The translations under genes were made by a program, and so were the position numbers. Below are positions 6,931-15,554 of a stretch of 47,484 bases of DNA, piece by piece (position 1 is the first letter of the stretch; every line of letters begins with the position of its first letter). The notes under the pieces were generated by a model. That model searched no databases. It was given only the letters and a program-made list of their open reading frames with translations, and had not been told where the DNA came from. The stretch is from Flavobacteriales bacterium (GTDB taxonomy: Bacteria; Bacteroidota; Bacteroidia; UBA10329), in assembly GCA_020635495.1 (NCBI GenBank), contig JACJZQ010000022.1, positions 1 to 47,484 on the forward strand, given 5' to 3'.

Positions 6931-9783
6931 TTAGAGTTTTTTAATGTCGAATGTGATAGAACCGTAAACCATGGTGCCGATCAATGGTGCACCGAAGGCT
7001 TCTTGTCTCTCTAAGTTATAAACGTTAGACGCTCCTAAACGTAGCGTTGAATACCATTTGGGTATTTCGTAGCTAAGCTGTAGGTCAAGGAATGAGTAGG
7101 ACGGAACAATGCCGTCTCCGAAAGTACTTCTCCATAGAAATTCATCAACCCACTGGAAATTGGCGGCAAATCCAAGTCCTTTCCAAACTTTGCGGCCTTT
7201 GATACCCACATTTATCTTGTGCTCTGGCGTGTTGAAACCTGGAATGATCGGATCGTCAAGATCATCGTCAACCAATTTAGCCCAGTTGTAATTCACCGTT
7301 GCCGAGAATTTATCATTGATGTAGTATGCAAGGCCAATGGTTGCTCCCATGGAGCGGACCTGCTGCTCGGCATTTACTGGAATCTGATAGCGCGTGTAAG
7401 TCTCGTTGCTTTCAGAGTAAGACAATAACTGATCTACACCACTTTGGTCGTCTACAGACGCACCTTCTGGTTGAACAACCCGAATTTCTCCGATAAAATC
7501 GGTGTACCAGTTGTAATAGAAGTTAGCATCGATGTAAAGCTTTTTGAAGGCTACACCACGATACCCGACTTCAATTGTCTTAACCTGCTCTGGACGGATT
7601 TTCTTGGCAGAGAAGGTTCTCAATTGTGCTGCCGCATCATCATAAACCGAATCGTACCAAACGCCTTGTGTCTGAACACTGTCCAAGAAATTCTCAAAAT
7701 TGGTCACCGACTCTAACGTGTAAAGATTGTCCCAACCATTCAGGTTGCCATTGATGGTCAATGGACCTACATCCAAACGGATAAACTGGTTCTGAAGCGT
7801 TGGTGTACGGAATGCGCTCTGACCTGAGATACGTAGCACGTGACCTTTGTAGTTGTACATGAGCGATGCCCTTGGCGAGAACTGAACCGCAAAATTCTTG
7901 TGTTTATCCACACGAACAGATGCCATTACTTTGAAACGGTCTTTGAAGAATTTCTTCTGCAACTGAACGAATCCACCCACTTCCCAAACAGAAAGGTCAA
8001 CGAATTCTGCATTCAAGTTGGCCGATCCATTCTCCAACGTGTCTCCAGCATTTACAAGTGTGTCTGAGAAAATGGTTCCGAAAGATTGTGGGTCGTATCG
8101 TCTGAAGTTGGCACCGACCAATACATCCAACCACGGCCAATCAAAATTGTATTGTCCTTCAATGTGCTGAAGGTTCGACTTGTCTGTGAACTTAGAACCT
8201 GTCTCAAGGTCGGCATTGTTGATGATGTCATTTCGCAGGGAGTCGAACTTGGCAGACCCTGCATCGATCCATCCATTGGTCTCAGCCTGAGTGTATGCAT
8301 GAGCATGAGCCGCTTCTACTTCAGATGCGGTTGCATCATCATCAAAATCATCTGTCATTACGCGTAGCGTATCAAAGTATGCTCCGAGATATTCGCCAAC
8401 ATAGTCGGCAATTCCTTCTTTCGAAATATTGATTCCTGTGAAGACAATATCATAAGAGTCTCCTGCGTCTTCCCAAGTGGAATAGGCTCTGATGTTCCAG
8501 TTACGTCCTTTCACTTCTCCTTTCAATTGCTGGAACCGAATGTTGTTAATGCTGTAACGGTTCGAAGCCTGATAGATGGCCGTACCCTGCCCAAAGTTGT
8601 AAGCAATGGAAGCTTCAATGCCTTTTTTGAATCGGTAGTGCAGAGATGTTCTGAATTTGCCAGTAAAGGTCTCGTTATCTGCCAAGTCTTTCTCAGCGTA
8701 TCCTGGCGCCTTTACATTAATTGTTCCTGGATAGGCATTCGGAGAGACCAAACTCAACCAGTTGTTCAATGCAATGAAATCATCGCGCTCTTCCTGAGAG
8801 TTTTCAGGGTCGGTCTGTGCCTGTTCTACAATGGCAGAAAGGTCAATGTCTGTTTCTATATCGCCATAAAGGTTAGGTGCAATACTATCTGTGGCGTCAT
8901 CATAAACAGGGCGGTACTTAGTATCATCCGCACGCCAATCCAATGCTCGTTTGTACTGCCCGGATATTTTGAAAGCGAAGCGCTTTTCCTTGCCTACGGC
9001 CTGCGCATATCGTGCTTGAATGTCGGCCATATCGCGCATACCGCCAGCCACTTTTACAGAAAGCCCCGGATAATCGTACGGGTTTTTGGTTCGCATACTT
9101 ACAACCCCTTGGAAGGCATTCGGACCATACAATGCGGAAGCAGGACCACTGATGATCTCTACGTTCTCAAGGTCGAGGTCGTTGGCACCAACCAAGTTAC
9201 CTACCGGAAAGTTCAGACCTGGCGCTTGGTTGTCCATTCCATCAATGAACTGAACAATTCGAACCGGAGCGGTTGTGTTGAATCCACGCATGTTCACTAC
9301 TTGAAAACCAAGGCTCGATGTGGTAACATCCACACCCTGCAGGGTACTCAGACCCGAATAGAAATCTCCCGAAGCGATTTCTTGCACCTCCCTCACATTC
9401 ATTTTTTGGATGGTGGCCGAAGACTCTAAAATGGTTTCCGAAACACGTGAGCCTGTGACAACCACTTCTTGACCTACCATGTTCACCGTTTCCATATCAA
9501 CCGATATCTTGGTGTTGTTCTTATCTACATCAATCTCAAAATCCTGATATCCCAAGTAGGAAACAACCAATGTTTTAGGTTCGGTCAGGTCAAGCTCAAG
9601 AGAGAATTTTCCGTCAAGGTCTGTCTGTACACCGGTAGTTGTACCTTTTACAATTACAGAAGCCGACACCAAGGTTTCGCCAGACTTTTTGTCCTTGATA
9701 ACCCCAGTTACGGTGGTGTTCTGAGCCCAAGCGCAAACAGTAAACAGCAGGAAAACGGTTAGGAGGGTAGAGAGTTTTCTCAT
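6931..9783 (-). CDS. TonB-dependent outer-membrane receptor with CarboxypepD_reg domain
   Basis: A 950-residue outer-membrane active-transport receptor. Signal peptide 1-20 (cleavage after AWA). A CarboxypepD_reg-like domain covers about 22-105 (TVTGVIKDKKSGETLVSASV), then the plug (about 115-235, with NMRGFNTTAPVRIVQFIDGM and VEIISGPASALYGPNAFQG), then the 22-strand barrel to the C terminus. No SusD partner is present, so it is not a canonical Sus pair. Instead it is followed after 12 nt by the secreted S15/CocE hydrolase, which suggests that the hydrolase releases the imported ligand or that both serve one substrate. ATG at 9783; promoter candidate at 9819-9848. Confidence 0.93.
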   Translation of the reverse strand: MRKLSTLLTVFLLFTVCAWAQNTTVTGVIKDKKSGETLVSASVIVKGTTTGVQTDLDGKFSLELDLTEPKTLVVSYLGYQDFEIDVDKNNTKISVDMETVNMVGQEVVVTGSRVSETILESSATIQKMNVREVQEIASGDFYSGLSTLQGVDVTTSSLGFQVVNMRGFNTTAPVRIVQFIDGMDNQAPGLNFPVGNLVGANDLDLENVEIISGPASALYGPNAFQGVVSMRTKNPYDYPGLSVKVAGGMRDMADIQARYAQAVGKEKRFAFKISGQYKRALDWRADDTKYRPVYDDATDSIAPNLYGDIETDIDLSAIVEQAQTDPENSQEERDDFIALNNWLSLVSPNAYPGTINVKAPGYAEKDLADNETFTGKFRTSLHYRFKKGIEASIAYNFGQGTAIYQASNRYSINNIRFQQLKGEVKGRNWNIRAYSTWEDAGDSYDIVFTGINISKEGIADYVGEYLGAYFDTLRVMTDDFDDDATASEVEAAHAHAYTQAETNGWIDAGSAKFDSLRNDIINNADLETGSKFTDKSNLQHIEGQYNFDWPWLDVLVGANFRRYDPQSFGTIFSDTLVNAGDTLENGSANLNAEFVDLSVWEVGGFVQLQKKFFKDRFKVMASVRVDKHKNFAVQFSPRASLMYNYKGHVLRISGQSAFRTPTLQNQFIRLDVGPLTINGNLNGWDNLYTLESVTNFENFLDSVQTQGVWYDSVYDDAAAQLRTFSAKKIRPEQVKTIEVGYRGVAFKKLYIDANFYYNWYTDFIGEIRVVQPEGASVDDQSGVDQLLSYSESNETYTRYQIPVNAEQQVRSMGATIGLAYYINDKFSATVNYNWAKLVDDDLDDPIIPGFNTPEHKINVGIKGRKVWKGLGFAANFQWVDEFLWRSTFGDGIVPSYSFLDLQLSYEIPKWYSTLRLGASNVYNLERQEAFGAPLIGTMVYGSITFDIKKL

Positions 9784-9818
9784 TAGGTAGGGTTGGTTAA
9801 CATTTCGTTAAGGTATGC

Positions 9819-9848
9819 CAAGATTACAAAGATTTTGAAACTTGTCAA
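9819..9848 (-). promoter_or_regulatory. Candidate promoter of the TonB receptor-hydrolase operon
   Basis: On the minus strand, TTG (9846-9848, within TTGACA) is followed by a 19-nt spacer and TAATCTTG (9819-9826), a 7 of 8 match to TAnnTTTG. This gives a leader of about 30 nt before the ATG at 9783. The rest of the intergenic region 9784-9958 shows no other feature. Confidence 0.45.
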
Positions 9849-9934
9849 CATGGAGACATCAATTGGAAATGGTGATTTGAATAGTTCCCATACCCTGAAC
9901 AGGGTAATTGGTCTGTTCATGTCGGTGCGTGATG

Positions 9935-9942
9935 TAGTTTTG
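9935..9942 (+). promoter_or_regulatory. -7 promoter box TAGTTTTG of the mscS-like gene
   Basis: Perfect TAnnTTTG match, 16 nt upstream of the ATG at 9959. No convincing -33 element at the expected distance. Confidence 0.45.
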
Positions 9943-9958
9943 TATCCTAACTCAAAGC

Positions 9959-10783
9959 ATGAAGGAGTTTCTGGCAAAGGATATCATCACTTTCGGAAGT
10001 CACCAGATAACGGTGTTCCAGGTAGTTGCTACGGTTGTGGCCATCTTACTGACGTATGCTTTCACAAAGCTTATCCGAAAAGCCATTGTAGAGCGTGGCA
10101 ATGTAACGGAACTTGAAAAGGGCAGGAGACAGTCCGTTTTTCAGTTGGCTCAATACGGTATCTGGGTTGTTGTTATTCTGCTTGCACTCGAAGGTCTTGG
10201 ATTTCAGATAACGCTGTTATTAGCCGGTTCGGCCGCCTTATTGGTCGGTATCGGGCTTGGCTTACAAGAGGTATTCAAAGATTTTGTAAGCGGTGTCATT
10301 CTTTTATTTGATGGCACTATTCGGGTGTCTGACATCATTGAGGTTGATGGTGTGGTTGGAAGAGTTAAGGAGATAAGACTTAGAGCGTCAGAAATAGAAA
10401 CCCGAGATGGAATTGTGATGATCATTCCAAACAGCGCTTTCATTACAGGACATGTTGTCAATTGGACCCACAACCGTAAACTGACCAGATTCAATGTAGT
10501 GGTTGGAGTGGCCTATGGTTCGGATGTTCGGAAAGTAGAACGAGTGCTTATTGAGTGCGCCAAGAATCATCCAGATGTGGTCAAAACACCAGAGCCATTC
10601 GTGTTCTTTTCAGATTTTGCTGATTCGCAACTGACATTCACGTTGCACTTTTTCTCCAGATCGGTCTTTGCCATTGAGTTCCTGAGAAGTGACTTACGAT
10701 TTGCCATCAATCAGGCATTCATTGAGAACAACATCACAATTCCGTTCCCGCAGAGAGACGTGTATATCAAAGAGCAGAAATGA
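9959..10783 (+). CDS. MscS family mechanosensitive channel
   Basis: Predicted inner-membrane small-conductance mechanosensitive channel that protects against osmotic downshock. The 274 residues carry two N-terminal membrane helices (about 17-40 and 61-80) and the pore helix with its small-residue pattern (LLLAGSAALLVGIGLGLQEV) running into FKDFVSGV. The MscS beta domain follows (RVSDIIEVDGVVGRVKEIRL, then IIPNSAF), then the alpha/beta C-terminal domain. Size fits the minimal three-helix MscS class. Its stop overlaps the start of the next gene by 4 nt (ATGA), implying coupling to the sterol-desaturase family enzyme. Confidence 0.93.
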   Translation: MKEFLAKDIITFGSHQITVFQVVATVVAILLTYAFTKLIRKAIVERGNVTELEKGRRQSVFQLAQYGIWVVVILLALEGLGFQITLLLAGSAALLVGIGLGLQEVFKDFVSGVILLFDGTIRVSDIIEVDGVVGRVKEIRLRASEIETRDGIVMIIPNSAFITGHVVNWTHNRKLTRFNVVVGVAYGSDVRKVERVLIECAKNHPDVVKTPEPFVFFSDFADSQLTFTLHFFSRSVFAIEFLRSDLRFAINQAFIENNITIPFPQRDVYIKEQK

Positions 10784-11766
10784 CCTTGATTGAAGTCTTT
10801 CAGGGTATTCTGGAGTCGATCAGACTTCCGCTGCAATCGGTAATAGATTCTGAAAGCAGGCTTCATATTCTTTACCTCTTCTCATCATTGGGCCTGGCAT
10901 ACTTCGTATATCGAAGAAGCCGAGCCACGGAGTCATTTTGGTCTTATGTGTTTAGGAAGGATGTTTGGCTCAGCCGATCGGCCTTTGTCGATTATGGAAT
11001 GATATTCTTCAACTCGTTCTTCAAGGTGTTTCTCATTGCGCCATACTTCATTTTCGGGTTTTACCTGTCTTACAAACTGGAAGTGTTTCTGCCGGAAGTA
11101 TTCGGTTATCCATCTCAAGGACTATCGGCCACAACAACAATAATCCTATATACCATCGTGCTAACAGTTGTTGGGGATTTTGCCACTTATCTGGTTCATT
11201 ACATCATGCATTTTGTGCCCTTCTTTTGGGAGTTTCACAAGGTGCATCATTCGGCCACAACACTTAATCCAGTTACGCAGTATCGAATTCATCCCGTAGA
11301 GCTTATAATCAATAATGTAAAGGGCATTTTGGTGCTTGGCCTCGTTACAGGTGTGTTCAGATATCTATCTGCTCATCCAATAGAGGAGATGACATTGATA
11401 GGTGCCAACGTGCTGAGTTTCGCCTTCTTGTTCTTTGGGTCTAATCTCCGGCATTCACACATTCCTTTGAAGTATTTCGATTGGCTGGAATACATTTTCA
11501 TCAGTCCGTTCCAGCACCAGATCCATCACAGCGATAACCAAAAGCATTTCAATAGAAACCTAGGTTCTAAACTGGCGATCTGGGATTGGATGTTCGGTAC
11601 ACTCATTCGGTCAAAGTCTGTCGAAACCGTTCAATTCGGGATAGGCGAAGACGAAAAAGAGCGCTACGATTCGTTGCTCAAGAACCTTTACATGCCGTTC
11701 AAAAACCTGCTTGCCACCGCTGTTGGTCGTTTGTCGAGAACGCCAATGGCCGAGCGGAGTCGGTAA
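10780..11766 (+). CDS. Sterol desaturase/fatty acid hydroxylase family membrane enzyme
   Basis: A 328-residue integral-membrane di-iron oxygenase. The histidine clusters of the fatty acid hydroxylase superfamily are present: H140-x3-H144, H153-x2-H156-H157 and H246-x2-H249-H250, with extra histidines at 225 and 227. Hydrophobic segments occur at about 30-45, 75-105, 118-140 and 180-220. Likely acts on a lipid (sterol, hopanoid, fatty acid or carotenoid-like substrate); the exact reaction cannot be assigned. Translationally coupled to the upstream MscS gene through an ATGA overlap, which ties it loosely to membrane physiology. Confidence 0.9.
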   Translation: MTLIEVFQGILESIRLPLQSVIDSESRLHILYLFSSLGLAYFVYRRSRATESFWSYVFRKDVWLSRSAFVDYGMIFFNSFFKVFLIAPYFIFGFYLSYKLEVFLPEVFGYPSQGLSATTTIILYTIVLTVVGDFATYLVHYIMHFVPFFWEFHKVHHSATTLNPVTQYRIHPVELIINNVKGILVLGLVTGVFRYLSAHPIEEMTLIGANVLSFAFLFFGSNLRHSHIPLKYFDWLEYIFISPFQHQIHHSDNQKHFNRNLGSKLAIWDWMFGTLIRSKSVETVQFGIGEDEKERYDSLLKNLYMPFKNLLATAVGRLSRTPMAERSR

Positions 11767-11825
11767 CATTTTCCCTCACGTTTCGTTGTAAGCATCTACC
11801 AAAGCCGAAAGCCTTGCTTAGAATT

Positions 11826-12407
11826 ATGCTTTTTCTTTTCGTTCTCCTGTTACCTCATTTGGGGCATGCTCAGAAGAAATCGACCCTGAAAGACCGCTGG
11901 AGAAATTCCATTGGAGCCAGCGTTCACCTTTTACATGTAAATGAGAATGTGAGTCCTGCATTCGGCCTGTTCTACAACCCGCAGATCAACATTGTAAACA
12001 AGTATGCCGATTTCTCTCTAGCAGCCACAATGCCGTTGACCCTAGGCGCGCATATCAAAGACACTTGGATTGAAGAGTCCTTTTTCTACGGCCATATACC
12101 TGCTGTGCTGGAAGCCAATCTTGGGCACTATTCCACGCGGGATTTCCGCTCCAACATTGGTATGTCTTTGGGTGCAGGGTATGGTGCGCAGATAGCAGGC
12201 TCTCGGATTGGTTCTGGGGTGGTGGGAACCGTTTCTGCCCGAACATGGTTTTTCAAAGGAAGTCTCACCATCCGATACATGTTTCACTACAATGTTCAGG
12301 GTAACGGATACGATACACATTGCCTGTCTCTTGCGGTGAACATGGGCAATTATTTCAAGAAACTGGACCACATGAACAAGATGAGCAAGTTCCAGAACTT
12401 CAAGTAG
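11826..12407 (+). CDS. Exported protein of unknown function, probable small beta-barrel
   Basis: Not recognised. From the ATG at 11826 the 193-residue product begins with a clear signal peptide (LFLFVLLLPHLGHAQ). The mature part has alternating, glycine-rich amphipathic stretches (SIGASVHLLHVNEN, NIGMSLGAGYGAQI, LTIRYMFHYNV), suggesting a small outer-membrane barrel. The same frame stays open back to 11586 inside the preceding gene, but that region is basic and unlike a protein N terminus, and using it would bury the signal peptide. It lies 59 nt after the desaturase-family gene and may be in the same transcript. Confidence 0.72.
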   Translation: MLFLFVLLLPHLGHAQKKSTLKDRWRNSIGASVHLLHVNENVSPAFGLFYNPQINIVNKYADFSLAATMPLTLGAHIKDTWIEESFFYGHIPAVLEANLGHYSTRDFRSNIGMSLGAGYGAQIAGSRIGSGVVGTVSARTWFFKGSLTIRYMFHYNVQGNGYDTHCLSLAVNMGNYFKKLDHMNKMSKFQNFK

Positions 12408-12423
12408 AACTTGATAGGTTCGG

Positions 12424-12453
12424 TTTGCACAAATCATGTGTTGCATACATTTG
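12424..12453 (+). promoter_or_regulatory. Promoter with -33 TTTG and -7 TACATTTG
   Basis: TTTG at 12424-12427, an 18-nt spacer, and a perfect TACATTTG at 12446-12453, 20 nt before the ATG at 12474. This is the best-formed two-part Bacteroidota promoter in the window. Confidence 0.65.
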
Positions 12454-12473
12454 TCTAACTCTAAACAGGCAGT

Positions 12474-13382
12474 ATGACACGAACCTTTACGCTGGTCTTG
12501 CTACTTACCATCTGTGTGCAAAGTGCATTTGCAGGTGGTCCGTGGCCTCGAAATAAAAAGAGTGGATATGCTCAACTGGGCTTTACCTATGTGGGCTACA
12601 ACAGCTTCTTCAATGATGCTGGAAAAGTAACTCCGCTACGCAGATACGTAACTGACTTTACAACTCAGGCTTATTTAGAATATGGCCTTACAGATAAGCT
12701 TACGTTAACAGCCAATCTACCGTTCAAATACGTGTCTACAGGAGATGCTATTCTGAACGGTGATACCACATACTTCAAAGACACGCTGCAAAGCGGTAAT
12801 TTGTTCGGTTTGAGCAACGTTACATTCGGACTCAAGTACAACATCATTAAGAAGAAGGTGCTTTTCAGTGCTGGATTCAATGCCGAGGCAAATGTGGCCA
12901 AGTATGATTCTCTTACAACACTTCGCACAGGACCAAGCGCGTGGGTGTTCCATCCGTATTTGAGTGTTGGAACCTCATTCGTTCAAGGTAAACTTTACAC
13001 GTTTTTGGATGCCGGTTACCGAGTAAGATTGAACAACTACAGTGATGAAGTAGACTTTAATTTCGAACTGGGTTATTCTTGGAACTACAAGACCTATTTC
13101 ATTCTGTCCGTTTCAGGCCGATTCTCTATGCAAGAAGGCAGTTACAACAATAACGTAACACCTGTTGTAGACGAGACCGATCCTAACAGCGAAAGTCTTC
13201 ATCCTTTCGGGCGAGATCTTCACACATCACTCTACCCAAATAACCAGCAGTATGTTGGATATGGGTTGAAATTCATTCAGAAGATCAAAAAGGTGCACCT
13301 TAACGCGGCCGTTTATTTCGGAACCGGAAATATGGTTGCGGCTACACCTAGCTACAATTTGGGTGTTGCTTACGAATGGTAA
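12474..13382 (+). CDS. Outer-membrane beta-barrel protein, transporter-like
   Basis: A 302-residue exported protein with signal peptide 1-20 (cleavage after SAFA). The mature sequence is built of amphipathic strands ending in aromatic residues (AQLGFTYVGYNSFF, AYLEYGLTDKLTLTANLPFK, VTFGLKYNI, and a terminal strand LGVAYEW). Such barrels are often grouped with transporter or MetA-like outer-membrane families, but no ligand can be assigned. It has its own good promoter. The last codons overlap the DinB gene by 7 nt, so it probably heads a short operon running through 14964. Confidence 0.8.
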   Translation: MTRTFTLVLLLTICVQSAFAGGPWPRNKKSGYAQLGFTYVGYNSFFNDAGKVTPLRRYVTDFTTQAYLEYGLTDKLTLTANLPFKYVSTGDAILNGDTTYFKDTLQSGNLFGLSNVTFGLKYNIIKKKVLFSAGFNAEANVAKYDSLTTLRTGPSAWVFHPYLSVGTSFVQGKLYTFLDAGYRVRLNNYSDEVDFNFELGYSWNYKTYFILSVSGRFSMQEGSYNNNVTPVVDETDPNSESLHPFGRDLHTSLYPNNQQYVGYGLKFIQKIKKVHLNAAVYFGTGNMVAATPSYNLGVAYEW

Positions 13383-13900
13383 ACAGCTCCAACATAAAGC
13401 TGCTCAATGAGCTGAATTGTGAGACGCTGGATAGGCTTCAGCATGTGCTTTCCCGTTTGGATCAGAGATCATACACAACCACAAATCCTAAAGGAAATGC
13501 TTCCATTGGGCAGCATGTACGCCATACGTTAGAGTTCTACCAGTGCCTGCTCAGTGCCACAGAAGTTGTAAACTACGATCAGCGCAAGCGCGATATTCTG
13601 ATAGAGTCTAGTCCAGAACATGCTGGTACGGTTTTGAAAGAGATTCAGCACCAACTTTCCGAGGAATCATTTGAAAAACAGTTATCGCTTGAAACAGAGG
13701 TTTCGGCAGATGCAGATAAGATCATACGGCTGCCATCATCTTACTCAAGAGAATTGTTTTACGTGCTGGAACATGCCATCCATCATATGGCGTTGATAAG
13801 AGTGCTAATCAAAGATCAGTTGCCCGATTTTGATTTGGAGGATGGTTTTGGCGTAGCATATTCTACCTTGGCCTATAGAGACCAACAGGCCAACGCCTGA
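13376..13900 (+). CDS. DinB family protein
   Basis: A 174-residue four-helix-bundle protein of the DinB/DUF664 superfamily. Three metal-ligand-type histidines are visible in family position: GQHVRHTLEFYQCLL near 46-60, and EHAIHHMALIRVLI near 130-145. Members include thiol-dependent transferases (bacillithiol or mycothiol users) and many with unknown roles; here only the fold is inferred. The start ATG is inside the end of the upstream barrel gene (7-nt overlap) and the next gene begins 11 nt downstream, so the three are likely cotranscribed. Confidence 0.85.
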   Translation: MVNSSNIKLLNELNCETLDRLQHVLSRLDQRSYTTTNPKGNASIGQHVRHTLEFYQCLLSATEVVNYDQRKRDILIESSPEHAGTVLKEIQHQLSEESFEKQLSLETEVSADADKIIRLPSSYSRELFYVLEHAIHHMALIRVLIKDQLPDFDLEDGFGVAYSTLAYRDQQANA

Positions 13901-13911
13901 AACCAGCAACC

Positions 13912-14964
13912 ATGAAACCCCTGCCGTTTTACACCCGATTGCACATCTGGCTGCAGCGCTTGGTGCGTTGGGAATTCTGGCCTTGGCGAATTGTGTATAT
14001 CCCGGTTTCGGTTTATTGGTTCTTTCTTGCAATTAGGGCACGTGGATGGGTGTTTTTCAGCGCGGCAAATCCATGCATGCGTTTCGGAGGTTTGTTGGCC
14101 TATTCCAAGTCCAAGGTCAATCAGTTGGTGCCAGAGAAGTACACGCCAAAAACATTGTATGTCGATAGTTCTGAAACAGTAGAACAGGCTTTGGCAGAAG
14201 TGGCCGCGACCAACTTGAAATATCCACTTATCGTAAAACCCGACATTGGAGAACGCGGTTGGGGAGTGAAGGTCGTCAAGACCGAGAATGAACTGCCTAA
14301 TGCGTTAAGTTCTCATCCTGGGTTGAAATTGGTGCAGGAATACGCAGACCTTCCCATGGAATTGGGCGTGATGTACAGCCGGCATCCGCAAGAGAAAAAT
14401 GGAAAGATCACATCCATTGTGATCAAAGATTTTCCGAAGGTTGTTGGTGATGGCAAACGAACGCTTCAGCAACTGATCCTGGACAACGAGCGGACCCGGT
14501 TCAGCTACCACATCCATGCAAAACGACTGGGACATCGTTTCTGCGAAATTCCGAAAGCAGGTGAGGAGATCCGTGTGGTTCATATTGGAAATCATATGCT
14601 TGGCACCACATTTTTCAGTGGTAATCATTTGATCGATGCTGAGTTGGAAGCCGTGTTTGACGAGCTGGCCAAACAGATCTCTGATTTCTTCATTGGGCGT
14701 TTCGACCTTAGAACAGCTTCCATTGAAGACTTGAAAAAGGGCAATTTCATTGTGGTGGAGGTGAATGGCGTCAACTCAGAACCCTGTCATATTTTTCACC
14801 CTGGTCGTTCTATTTTTCTCGCTTGGCGCGACCTTTTCACGCATTGGAAACGCATTGCTGACATCAGCATTGCTAATCATAAAAATGGTGTTCCTTATGC
14901 TTCCTACTGGGAAATTCGGAGTGAGATAAGGAAGCATCGGCAAAAGTTGAAGATGCAAGAGTAA
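13912..14964 (+). CDS. Membrane-anchored ATP-grasp ligase of unknown specificity
   Basis: A 350-residue protein with an N-terminal hydrophobic segment (about 25-45, aromatic-rich) and a C-terminal ATP-grasp fold. ATP-grasp evidence: the strand and loop YPLIVKPDIGERGWGVKVV at about 103-121 (ATP-binding Lys and flexible loop) and FIVVEVNGVNSEP near 284-296, with the metal-ligand Glu and Asn. Similar proteins are often labelled D-Ala-D-Ala ligase, but a true Ddl is cytosolic and lacks this membrane anchor; it may instead ligate an amino acid or other carboxylate at the membrane. Substrate unknown. Directly follows the DinB gene. Confidence 0.8.
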   Translation: MKPLPFYTRLHIWLQRLVRWEFWPWRIVYIPVSVYWFFLAIRARGWVFFSAANPCMRFGGLLAYSKSKVNQLVPEKYTPKTLYVDSSETVEQALAEVAATNLKYPLIVKPDIGERGWGVKVVKTENELPNALSSHPGLKLVQEYADLPMELGVMYSRHPQEKNGKITSIVIKDFPKVVGDGKRTLQQLILDNERTRFSYHIHAKRLGHRFCEIPKAGEEIRVVHIGNHMLGTTFFSGNHLIDAELEAVFDELAKQISDFFIGRFDLRTASIEDLKKGNFIVVEVNGVNSEPCHIFHPGRSIFLAWRDLFTHWKRIADISIANHKNGVPYASYWEIRSEIRKHRQKLKMQE

Positions 14965-14965
14965 G

Positions 14966-14973
14966 TACCTTTA
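14966..14973 (+). promoter_or_regulatory. Probable -7 box TACCTTTA of hemJ
   Basis: A 7 of 8 match to TAnnTTTG immediately after the ligase stop and 5 nt before the hemJ ATG, which would give a nearly leaderless mRNA. Confidence 0.4.
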
Positions 14974-14978
14974 GCGCT

Positions 14979-15554
14979 ATGGAATTCAATATCCTTTACA
15001 TCAAGGCACTGCACATCATTTTCGTAACCACTTGGTTTGCAGGGCTGTTCTACATCGTTCGGTTGTTTATCTATCATGCAGAAGCAAGAGGTAAAGAAGA
15101 ACCAGCAAGGAGCATTCTGGAGAAACAGTACAAGCTGATGCAATGGCGCTTGTGGTACATCATTACATGGCCATCGGCTATTCTCACGTTTGTGTTCGGG
15201 TTCTGGTTGGTTTATGCTTTCAACTATTGGTTACAACCGTGGATGCACGTTAAATTTGCCATGGTCGGTGGCTTGTTTCTGTACCAACTCTATTGCCATA
15301 AAATATTTCGCAAGTTTCAGGAGGATGAGGAAACGTGGGGTTCGGTGAAGCTGCGTATCTGGAATGAAGTGGCTACGCTTTTTCTCTTCGGAATTGTGTT
15401 TGTAGTTGTTCTTAAAAACTCCGTTTCGTGGATTTTCGGACTTGGTAGTTTGATCATGCTATCTGCTGTGATGATGTTGGCCATCAAGCTCTACGGCAAT
15501 ACAAGGAAAAAGAATGAGGATGTAAATTCTGGAGGCGAGGAATCAGTTTCCTGA
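14979..15554 (+). CDS. hemJ: Protoporphyrinogen IX oxidase, HemJ type (CopD-like)
   Basis: A 191-residue four-to-five-helix membrane protein matching the HemJ pattern: IKALHIIFVTTWFAGLFYIV with the conserved His12, LMQWRLWYIITWPSAILTF, the MHVKFAM motif with its conserved lysine, and a late RIWNEVATLFLFGIVFVVVL segment. HemJ oxidises protoporphyrinogen IX to protoporphyrin IX in haem synthesis where HemG and HemY are absent. The gene stands alone from other haem genes here. The 3' end overlaps the convergent HU/SPOR gene by 12 nt. The family also holds CopD-like proteins of other function, so the assignment rests on the spaced motifs. Confidence 0.82.
   Translation: MEFNILYIKALHIIFVTTWFAGLFYIVRLFIYHAEARGKEEPARSILEKQYKLMQWRLWYIITWPSAILTFVFGFWLVYAFNYWLQPWMHVKFAMVGGLFLYQLYCHKIFRKFQEDEETWGSVKLRIWNEVATLFLFGIVFVVVLKNSVSWIFGLGSLIMLSAVMMLAIKLYGNTRKKNEDVNSGGEESVS

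Noticed and set aside
8527..9429. 300-residue plus-strand open frame inside the TonB receptor gene
   Set aside because: Antisense shadow of a well-supported receptor; composition is cysteine- and valine-rich without domain character.
9793..10116. 107-residue plus-strand frame upstream of and into the MscS gene
   Set aside because: Runs out of frame through the MscS promoter and start; no motif and the MscS product accounts for the region.
11586..11825. Upstream extension of the small exported protein frame
   Set aside because: Lies within the desaturase-family gene, is arginine-rich, and would bury the signal peptide.
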